Shown piece by piece: positions 1-10,497 of a stretch of 12,500 bases of DNA; positions within the stretch are counted from its first letter, which is position 1, and every line of letters begins with the position of its first letter. The stretch is from Chromera velia (Eukaryota; Sar; Chromeraceae). The notes beneath the pieces are model-generated. The model was not told where the DNA came from, did not search any database, and saw only the letters and a program-made list of their open reading frames with translations. Made by a program: the position numbers and the translations under genes. The DNA lies in contig JAHBMJ010005792.1 of NCBI GenBank assembly GCA_018398765.1, positions 40,001 through 52,500 on the forward strand, read 5' to 3'.

Positions 1-17
1 GGGGGCTCTTTTCGCAG

Positions 18-101
18 AAAGGGCAGGGGGCCCTTGCTGAGGATCTGTGCGCCCTTCTGACGTGGCTGGTGGAGGCTGTCCAGGACATCAAGAAGCTTCG
101 G
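18..101 (+). CDS. Exon 1 (visible): globin-like domain 1, E-helix region
   Basis: Residues 1-28. It follows a ttcgcag acceptor and ends cgg|GTAGGT, phase 0 at both ends. The peptide is an amphipathic helix with alternating Leu/Val/Trp (ALLTWLVEAVQDIKKLR). It fits the E helix and EF turn of a globin by its position about 20 residues before the F-G segment in exon 2. More exons must lie upstream, because helices A-D of this domain are missing from the window. By itself the exon is not diagnostic; the call rests on exons 2-4. Confidence 0.7.
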
Positions 102-3100
102 GTAGGTAGGTGGGTGGGTGGGTGGGTGGATAGGGGTCGGTCAGTCTGTGTCACCGCTCGCCCTTGTATTTGTTTGTGTTCACATAAGCGTAATTTAGCG
201 GGTCAGTAAGTGAACTGGGGGGCACCGTGTGGAGGCACTGAATCCGCTTCTTTTTTTTGGAGGGGATTCTCCCTCGCCGGCTGGTTTAGGTGAAGTGCGC
301 CTGCATGTCTTTGTGTGTATCTGTGTATTCATGCGCTTTTGCATGTGCCAGAATTTCTGTTGAAACAAGAGTGTGCGTGCGTGTGTGTGTATGTGTGTGT
401 GCGTCCGTGTGTATGTGTGTGTGTGTGTGTGTGCGTGTGCATGCAGGGCGTCGTGGACTGTCTGGGCATTCCGTTCGACGCTCTGTTCAAGAACTGCGGG
501 CAGGTGCCGGACCTTCTCAAGGTTGGATGGATGGGTGGATTGATGGGTGGATGGATAGATGGAGGGTTGCCTGGGCTTGCTTGCAGGGTTAAGAAGGGAG
601 GCTTGAGGGCCCCCAGAGAATGGGAATGAGGGGGACTGGAGGTCGTCAAGAGTGAGGGAAAGAGAGAGAACAATTGGACGCTCTCTGCATGCTGTCTGTG
701 CCCCGACTTGATTTGTCTGTTTTTCTCCTTCAACACAAGTCGTTCAACTTTATGCAAGTATGCAGGTGTCAGAGGTCGTCTTCGCTACCATGAAGGTCAG
801 TCAGTAGGTGAGCGGGTGTGTGAGTAAGGAGAAAGGAGAGAGCATTTAGTATCGCGATCCTTTCTTTTTCATGTGACTCTTGATTGAACTCCCTCTGGAG
901 GACTGGAGACTGAGGCGAGCGAGCAAGAAGAGAAGGAGGTCTGTAGAAGAGTGAGTGAGTGCGAGAGTGAGTGAAAGAAAAGGCGGAAGAAAGAGAAAGA
1001 ACAGAGAAGAAACGAACAAGAAGTACAACAAAAGACTCCATCCATTCATCTCGATTGGAGGGAGGGGGAAAGGAAGGAAATCATGGAGGGATTCAAAGCG
1101 GAATATCGATATTTGAAGTACAAAGAGAGAGATTGACCATTTAAAAGAGGCATCGAGGAGATCAACAAAGAGTCTAAACTACCTACCTTGAGTGCCTTGA
1201 GCTAGAAAGGGAAATTCAATGCTTGTCTGACATACTTTTTCATCATGACCGGATTCTTCTTCCGACAAGGAGGGAGGTGAGGAAGAAGAGAAACAAAAAA
1301 AGAAAGAGAGAAAGAGAGAGAGGGGCGGGGAGGGGGGGGGAGAAAGAAAGAGAGAAAGAAAGAGAATGGATCCGTTTTGAACGCTTTGGAGCTCACTCGA
1401 AAGGACAGGTGAAGGCATCAATGCGTCGATTGACACGCGGAGCAAAGAACTTCGATGGAGCCTTACACCTCTACGCCCGCCGACACGCACACACGCCTGC
1501 CTGCCTGCAGGAAGTCGTGGGACAAGACTGGGACCCAGAGCACGACGAGGCGTGGCAGTGGCTCTGGAGTCTGGTAGTCGATGAAAGAAATAACAAGTCC
1601 GTTTTTCCTTTTACTCGTCTAGCTTTGCTTTTTTATTTACTCACTCTTCAGTGTTTCCATTTGTTTCCGATCGATCGGCTTGAAGGCTGGGCAGAGGGGA
1701 GAGGAAAGTCCTCTAGATGTGGTGGATCGACATGCGAGACCCAGCCAGCCAGGGGCAAAGTGAGGTGCAGGAAAGAGAAGGAACGAGGGGGGAAGACCGG
1801 CATGCAGATTGATTTGCTTGGATCGACTTGGGTCTACAGGCGCTTGGTTTCTTTTATTCCTTGTTTCTGTTCGGTTGGTTGACTCGATGATAGAGTGCAT
1901 GCAAGGTCACTGGTTCCTTTCAATCTGTCCTTCCTCTTCTCCTTCTCTTTCTCTCGTCCTGTTTTTTCCTTTGGCTTTATGGAGTCCTGGGAATCGGGTA
2001 GGCTTCCTTCCTTCCTTCCTTCCTTCTGCCGCGAAGCCTGGAAGAAGAATTCGAAGATTCGGATGTTGGAACCTTTTCTCAATTAGAGGGTGCATGCATA
2101 GCGGAGGGAAGGGGAAGCAAATGAAATCCCTCAACGATTTCTCTTTGCTCACCTACACTCTTCTCTGCCCCCTTCTTTTCTCTCCTCTGCTCTTGCAGGT
2201 GGACCAGCACGTAAGTCATTCGTCCCCTCTTGCAGATCTCTTTTGTCCTCCTCTACTCTTTCCCGCTTCAGCCCTGCCTCGAGGGCCCCACTTCAGACAG
2301 AGAGAGAGGGGGGAGAGAAAGAGACATCATAAGAGACAAAATGCTTTTTGTGTGTCCGCCGTGGTTCTTTCTGCGTCTCTAGCTGGGAATGCACGCAGAA
2401 AGAAAATTTGCAGGGCATCGAACGGCGTTTCCCTGAAACTGAGAGTGTGCCTGCATGTGATGTGAAAATTTTTTTCTCTGTGATGATCCCACGTGCATTG
2501 CCAAGCAGAAGCAAAACGAATCCATTTCACTACGGGCGGAATATTCAGTCCTATGAGGGAACAAAAGACAGAAAGACCAGAGTGGGAAGAAACACAGGCC
2601 AAACAAACGAAAGACAGAAAGACCAGAGTGGGAAGAAACACAGGCCAAACAAGCGAGAGGCAAGGAAGAAAGAGACATAGAAAGGAACAAGCATCGTGCT
2701 GAGGGACAATGTCATGCTTTCATGTAAACAAAGGAAGCCGCTCACGGACATGGGGGGTGAGGTGAGAACACGCGAAAAGAGGCACTGAAAGGGCAATAGA
2801 ACAAATGAGCAAATTATTTCATCTGTAGAAGCAGAGGCGGACATACGTACAAATTGATGTAAAGAAAGGCGCGGAGGGACTGCAAGACAGATCGAGAAAG
2901 GAGTGAAGATGTGTGAATGGAGAGAAAAAGAGTTGAGCATGCATCCTTTTTGTGCTCTGTTGCGATCCGGATCGAGGGAGAAGTTTCAAGAGAGTTTGAC
3001 GGAATTAAGTGCATGGGTGTTACTTGTTTTTGTCCTGCAGGGAGTCAACATGCATGACGACCATTCATCATCTCTCCGTATCTGCTTGTGCAGCGATCGC

Positions 3101-4989
3101 GAGAGAGTCTTTGCGGGATGGCAGTCGGTCGAGGCTGCAGTTCTTCGCGAGCGCACCGCTAACCGACAAGGGGAGGCAAACCCTGCAGAGTTCTTTCTGT
3201 CTGAGGAAGAGAAGAACAGAAAAGCGATGGAAAAGCGTAGTTCTGTTACTCCAGGGGGGGACGTAACAGGGGAGGGCCCGGAGGGGGGAGAGGGGGATGA
3301 GGAGAGTGGGGGGGGAGAGGGGGCCTTTGAAGCAGAGGGGAAAAGGGGACTGGCCAACTGGTTGTGTGGACGGAGAAAGAAAAAGAAGGCGCACATGGGG
3401 GGAGAGGGCAGTCTCATAGACAATAATGAAAAGGAGGAGCGGCAAAAGGCGTTGAAGCACAAACTGCAGACAGCGTACAAGCCCCCCAAGGAGGTCACGG
3501 CAGCAGTGCTGGATGAATTCTGGCAGCAAGTCAGCGAGGCCCCAACGATCGGGCAGGTGAGTACGTCCTTGTATGGATTCATTTTCAAACAGAATATGTA
3601 TGCATTTCATGCATGGAGAATGAATCCATACAGGCCTCAACGATCGGTCAGGTGCGTCGATCGATCCTCCCTTCTTTCACTCCCTGCTCGAATGTTCCTT
3701 CTTTCGTTTCTTTCCTTGCAAGGCTTTGGTTGGGGGTTCGTGGGCATGCTGACAAGAGTTTTTTGAAGAAGAGAGAAAACATAAAGAAGCAAATGAATAG
3801 TGCCGTGTGAGAGAGCAATGCACGGTCGGACTTGTAGTGAAGCAGCAGACTGAACTACACGACAAAAGGAAAAGAGGGCATAAGCTTTCAAAAAATGGAA
3901 CAGAGAAAAGGGTCAAACGAATAAATAAATAAAGAAAGAAATAAAGAAGTAAATAAATAAAGAAAGAAAGAAAGAAATGAAAGAATGAATGAATGCGTGC
4001 GTGTGTGTGTGTGTGTGTGCAGGTGTTCATGAAGCACAAAGATCTGTACTATGAGTGAGCAGTCTTACCTGTCTCATTTGTTTTCTGGAATCATTTCGTA
4101 GCTTCATTTATCTTCCTTATGGTTTGTTTTCCCTCAAAAGAAGAGTCTGTCTCTCTGTGCCTGCCTCTATCTCTCTCTCTTTCGCTCTCGCTCTATTGCT
4201 TCCGTTAATTCGCGCTCCCCGGTGACTCTCTCCCTCTTTTCACTCTCTCCTGCCGCAATGAGACAAGACAAGAGGAGGGGAGAAGGATGATGATGGTGTG
4301 TGTTGAACTTTCCGTCGTGGTGACCGTGAGAGCGAGAGAGAGAGAGAGAGAGAGAGTATTAGCGTTTGTTCCTTCCCGTATTCCATTCTGAGTTCGTCTT
4401 CTTCCCTCAATGTCTCTCGATCTACCTCTCTCTCTCTTTTGGTCTTTCCTTCGTGAGTGAGTGAGTGAGTGAGTGTTTGCAGAGTGATTCACGCCGTCAT
4501 CTCGCGAATGGTTGCGTACATCGACACTCCATCGACCATCTGGACAGACGACCCTGACCTCGCACTCCGTCACGTCATCTTCGGTGTAAACCCCGCAGAC
4601 CTCAGACTCTTCTGCAGGATCTATCTGCAGGCAAGCATAGAACGAGAGTGTGTGCATTTTCTTTCATACATTTTTTCTTCGTCTGTATGAAAGAAAATGC
4701 ATGCACTGCAGGATCTATCTGCAGGCAAGCATAGAACGAGAGAATTAAAGAAATCTGTTCATTGACCCTTTGTTCATTGACTCTCCTTTTTTTTTTTAAT
4801 CTTGTTGGTTGTCTTTCCTGGTTGTGGTACGTCACTCTCCTTCTTTTTACTTTATTCTTGTGTTTCTAGTTTGTTTTTTCCGAGCTCTGTCAACCCTCCA
4901 GGAGTCTCACGAAACAACGCTTTCTCACCCAGTGTTTCTCTCTCTCTTCTCTCTCTCTCTCTTCTCTCTCCCTCTCTCTTCTCTCTTCT

Positions 4990-5031
<42 letters not shown>

Positions 5032-6121
5032 CTTCTCTCTCTCTCTTCTTCCTTCTCTCTCTCTCTTCTTCCTTCTCTCTCTCTCTCTCCCTCTCACTCT
5101 CTCCCTCTCCCTCTCCCTCTCACTCTCTCTCTCTCCCTCTGTGTGTTTGTGTGTGTGTGTGCGTGCTTTCTGGGCAAAACACGCCCTGATAATGCAGTCG
5201 TTGAAGAAGCTTGCACAAGAAGAGTGGCTCCCTCAGTATCAGCATGCTTGGACCAAGTGAGTACGTTTGCTCTCTTCCCCATTTCTTTTCCTGCACGTGT
5301 GGCTGGCTGGCTGGCTGGTTAGTTAGTCGAGTCATAGGGGGAGGAAAGTGTAGGCAGAGTCAGTGAGTGAATGATCATGTTGTGTTGTGTAGTCAGTTTG
5401 GGAAGGGTGAATGAGGGTTCTAGACGAACGGCCGGGTGGATAACTCAACAAAATTGATGGATGGATGGATGGATGGATGGATGGGTGGATGGACGGATGG
5501 AGTGATGGACACTCCAGTGCATAGATGGATCAAATGGATTATGTTGTAGTTGACTCGTCGAGATGCGTGTAGAGGTATGCAGACACACGAACGGGTAGCA
5601 AGACTGGATCGATCTTTGCGCATGCAACAGTGCCATCAGGGAATCTGCCTCTGTGGCCTGCCTGACGATCTCTGGGCTCATATTCGCATTGGATGCTCGT
5701 GCATGTCTGTCTCTCTGCCTGCTTGCATACCTGTACGCTTTTGACGCTGTCAGTGGAGGGAAGGAGTGCATGCATGCATGTACGCATGTTCGCACACAGA
5801 CATCTGTATCTGTGTAAGAAAATCTGTGCACGCGTGCAGGTTCTTCAACATCGCTGCGGCGGGATTGGCAGAGTTCATCGTGGCGGGACTTGACCCTGTG
5901 ACGCGTGCTCTGGTGACAGGGTCTTTGGCGGACCTTCAGAATGCGTTGATGGGAAAGGCGAGGGGCCTCCGGACTAAGTGCTGCTGTGAGGTACGTGTGC
6001 CGGTCTTTCTGTCGGTCTTTTCATTCACTAGGGCTCTATCTCCCGAGGAAGGGAGAAAGGACACTGAAAGAGAAAAAAAAATCGGGAGCACCGTACGGGG
6101 CCTAGAAACGATGAAGAAATC

Positions 6122-6153
<32 letters not shown>

Positions 6154-6366
6154 TTTTTTTTTTCATTTCCCTCCCTTTCCCTGTTTCCTTGCCTGCCCGG
6201 AATTCCTTCTTTGTCTTTGTCTCTGTCTCTGCCTCTGCCTCTGTCTCTGCCTCTGCCTTTCTCTCATGCAGGTCGTCATCAAGGGAGAACGTCTGGCACC
6301 GATTCGATGGTCTGTTTGTCTGTCTGTCTGTCTGTCTGCCTGCCTGCCTGTCTGTCTGTCTGTCCA

Positions 6367-6400
<34 letters not shown>

Positions 6401-6410
6401 CTTCTGTCCT

Positions 6411-6445
<35 letters not shown>

Positions 6446-6458
6446 TTCTCTCTGTCCA

Positions 6459-6492
<34 letters not shown>

Positions 6493-9400
6493 GGTTGATT
6501 GAGATTTTGATGGATTGAACGTGTCGTGACCTCGTATGTTTGTTTGTTGTTTGGTTGGTTTGCTTTTTCACTGAGAGGATTCCTGAAGACCAGTCATTGT
6601 GCTCCGCAGGATGCATGAGAGGTGCTTCTTTTCTTTCAGAGGCTGTCGTCTCAATTTTGAGTTCCTAACCGTCAGATTGACCCTCTGAAAGTGTCTTTTT
6701 CCATTTCCATGAATCAAGCAAGGACTCTCTAGGGTCTCTCTCGCCCCCCTCACTTACAGTGAATCAGAACCTGCCACCTTCATTGTTCTGCCCACTCATC
6801 ACCTAACCACCCACCCACCCGTCACATGCGAGCAGGATGATAGAGCAAGGGCGACTCACGCTGGCGGGACTGCTGATCAAGGATTGTCTGGCGCTCCGGG
6901 TCCGTGCATCTATCTAGATCCCTTCTCGTTCAACATCATGATACGCATGCACGCACATACACACACACGCGCACATACACACACACTTACACACAAACAC
7001 ACAATGACACCCAGATGCATGAAAAAGTGGGCTCGTGGGGTTGCGAGTGAAAAGTGAGGAGCGATCAGTTGAACTGAGTTTATTGACTCAGAAACGAGAA
7101 AAAAAAAACAGATTCAGTGAAGCGCGCAGAAAACATGAGACGACAGGCAGGCAGCGAGCCCATTCGCGGTACCTGCTGATTTTTGCAACAAAATTAAGTG
7201 AAGGGTCAAGATTGTGTCGATACGAGTTGGCAGAGTCACTGCGTGAGAGGTCGTTAGGCGATGTATCTGTAGCAGCGACTGATAAATATAGAATCGCGAG
7301 AGGCCGCCCTTTTCATGTTCTGGCTCTCAGCCACTTCTTTTTTTCGATCTCCTCTCCTCCTGCGTGCAGAGCAACAAGTCGGGTGTGTACTGCGGTCGGG
7401 AGCTGTTCTGGTCTGTCTACGGGCGTGAGATTTTGAGTGTGCTTTGTAATGAGGCTCCGGACTTGCTGAAGGTCTTCCTGGACGGCCACATCTGGACTTC
7501 TGATCTGGTGGGTGCGGGGGGCGGTAGTGGTGTGGGCATGAAGGCATGGATGGATGCATGGATCCAACCACTCAGCTGTAGTGTCTTTGAGTGTTCATGC
7601 ATGCATGTGCGGGACTCGTTCGGATGGGATGAATTCTCTTCTTGTTGACTGATTTTGTATGTTTTTCAATGAAAAGCGGGAGAGAATTCGAGAGTCTCTC
7701 TCAGTTCAGTTTTCTAGGAGCAGGGACGGATCGGAAGGGCTCTTCCGTTTTTTGATTTGACTCCTTCCTTCGGTCCGATTAAGTCAGGCAGACTACAAGG
7801 CGTCGACTACCTTGCTCAGTCTTCAACAAAAGACGAATCAGGAATGCTTTTCCTCGCTTCGAAAGACAAGCACAAAATTAAGAGATCCGACAATTCGAAC
7901 GAATGGGGTCGCTGAGATTGTTGGCTAGATGAGAGGGCAACGCCATCGTTTGAATAGATTCCCCTCATCTATTTGTCTGTCTGTCTGTCAGAAGAGTAAA
8001 CAGATGATACACTCTGTCTGTCTGTCTATGGTTTTGTCTGTCTGTTTGTCAGAAGAGAAAAAGGAGAGAAACGGTCTTTCTATCTGTCTATGTGTGTGCC
8101 CATCCACCGACTGACCTACCAACCGACCGACTCCCTGACCATTAGATCGATCGATCAAGCAGGTCATTGAAGGGACTCGCAAGACCGTTCTCTACGTGAA
8201 GGAGCTGTGGGGAGACCTGGAGACACAAGTGCCTGAAACGGTCGGTCGGTCGGTCCATTTGTCTGCTTACTCCGCGTCCTAGTCTTGGAAGTGTAATCTG
8301 ACCTTTTTCAATATTCATATGACTACTTGACACCCAAATACAAATACCTCCCTTCCCTTGATACACGAGACAGAGTTTCATGCAAACAGTCCTTCCTTCT
8401 GCATGTTTTTTGGCCACTCTTCTTTCTTTTTGGATGAATGGATGGATACATTCCTTCATAGAGGCCTGCTGTGCATCTGAAAATTCGAGTATGCCATATG
8501 CATAGAGAACTAAGTAAGAAACAGCACACATCAGACAAAGGAAGTCTGTTCCTTTCCCTCTGCAATATTTTCGAACCCGTCGACTTGTTGAATATATTGA
8601 GATGCTATTGAAAGCCAGTGGAAGCCTGTGAGAACGCTCTGAGCATTCTGCAAGAGCAAATCAGAGACACAAGCTGAGTCTGACTGTGGTTAATTTTCTT
8701 GAAGTATACGAGAAGACAAACAGGTACATGACAATCAGAAAGAACACTGAAATTTGTAAACAGGGCAGGCAATTTTGCTTTCAGTCAATTGCTGTGCGCA
8801 CTTTCTCGCAGGAGCTGACCAGCGAGAGAGGAGCGTTGTACAAGTCCACTGCACAATTTCCCCTGTCTCGTGTGGCTTTGCTGGGCAGGGGCAGATTCGC
8901 AGCACACCCAACAATCGAGTGGATTGTTGAGGCGAAGTGGAGGCTGTTCGCACGGACTGAGTTTCTTATCAGAAACTTCTTCTACCTCTTCATCGTCAGT
9001 GTACCCATGGGACTATTCACATTGATCTCTTTCTGTCTTCGCATCGGTGGAATTCGATCGCACCATTAGTTCGGCAAGACAAGAAACAAACCTGTGCGTG
9101 TTTTCTTCCTTCCCGAGAAAAAAGAGACAAAGACGAACAGCGAAATTCTCGTCCATCTCATTCTGCAAGTTTTTTCAGTCGAGTGCATAGAGGAGCGGGG
9201 GATGGCGTGACAGCGGAAAGAGGGGAGGATGATGAGGGGAATGCGTTAAAGGAACAAAGGAACACCGTGCATGCAACGAGGGGACAAACGGTCGAGGGAG
9301 GAATCAGCCATCAGTGGTGAGAAAAAAGAAAAAGACGGTTTTTTTCTCTGCATGAGGGGCGAGCAGGAATAGGCTGCTGAGAAGGGGAAGCAGGGGAAAG

Positions 9401-10342
9401 CAAACCAAAGCAAAACAAAGGAAAGAGGAAGAAACAGTAGGAAAGGAAAAGCAAGGAAAAGAAAGGGAAAACAAGGAGAGGAAAGGTGAGGAAAGAGGCG
9501 ACAGAGACTAAGACGCCTGGGAAGGGCGAAGATTGTTTTTGCATTTTTTTGTTGTCTCATCTGTGTGTCTTCACTGTGTAGACAGACTTATTTCAAACAG
9601 CTGCAAAAGCCATGCACGCTCCCATATCGACATACAATCACAGGTTGATTGTTTAGCACGGGAGCTCTTTGGTCTTTCATTTTGATCCTGCACCTAAAAG
9701 TCACACAACGACAGTTTCCTGTGTTGCCATATCTCTCTTTTCTTTTCGATGTTTTCATTCAGGCACTCTTTGGGACCTTGGGGTACGTGTGGCTTCAAGC
9801 GGGGGATCCGTGGACTTCGTTTTCGTTCAGGTGTCTGGCCCTTCTGTGCGCTGTAACGCTGTCCTTTCTGGAGATTCTCACGTGCATCCGACAGACCCAA
9901 AACGGCTTCGTTGTTGGGGGGCTGCCTTTCCACATGACACTGGTGGGTGCATGGCCGTTGCATGCATCGAGTCTTTGGATTTCGTGTCGTCTGTCGATGC
10001 TTCCGATTGATTGTGAATCTTCTTGTGGTCTGTCTCTATGTCTGTCTCTTTCGCGCTACCGCTTTTGCAAGTCTTCAACTTGGCGGGAGTGATTGAAAGT
10101 CGAACGGAAAAAATGACCAGCAGGAGGAAGTCGTACAGCCAGACAGGCAGAGAGTCGGACAAAGAGGCATGCTGGGACACATAGGAGAAGAAGTGGAGGA
10201 ACGATCTGCGTCTGTCTGAATGCATAATTGATTGTCCATTGACATGACTGACACCCATGCCTTTATTTATGTTCTCGAGTGCAAAGCTGACTCTGCGACC
10301 ACGCAAACAGATGCCCTCCGAAGAAAAACAAAAACACAAATC

Positions 10343-10376
<34 letters not shown>

Positions 10377-10464
10377 CGATCGATTGATTGATCGATTGAT
10401 TGATTGATTGATTGATTGAATTATTGATTGATTGGTTGACTGACTGATTGATTGATTGGTTGAC

Positions 10465-10497
<33 letters not shown>

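Noticed and set aside
329-757. 142-codon minus-strand frame with Thr-His strings
   Set aside because: It is the complement of the GT repeat and of exon 2; no protein pattern outside the repeat.
1223-1882. 219-codon + frame
   Set aside because: Composed of GA-repeat Arg/Lys/Glu and intronic sequence; only 1511-1573 is supported as exon.
3723-3806. Possible extra exon between exons 6 and 7 (frame starting LWLGVRG, with a GTGTGA donor)
   Set aside because: Entry phase does not match exon 6, and direct joining of exons 6 and 7 already gives the globin Pro-x5-Phe spacing.
5936-6616. 226-codon minus-strand frame rich in Thr-Asp-Arg-Gln
   Set aside because: Translation of the CTGT microsatellite on the opposite strand.
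6611-6690. Alternative exon 12 starting after the ccgcag acceptor at 6610
   Set aside because: In frame at first, but gives a Phe/Cys/Arg-rich run ending at TGA without a donor; 6836-6899 gives a better helix and donor.
7370-8240. Complete third globin domain
   Set aside because: No F-helix His, FG corner or H-helix Trp pattern follows before the membrane segments.
8995-9069. Continuation of the S1 exon to TAG at 9067 (a truncated channel)
   Set aside because: Hydrophobic and open, but the GTCAGT donor plus exon 16 yields a normal S1 helix and full six-helix domain; could still be intron retention.
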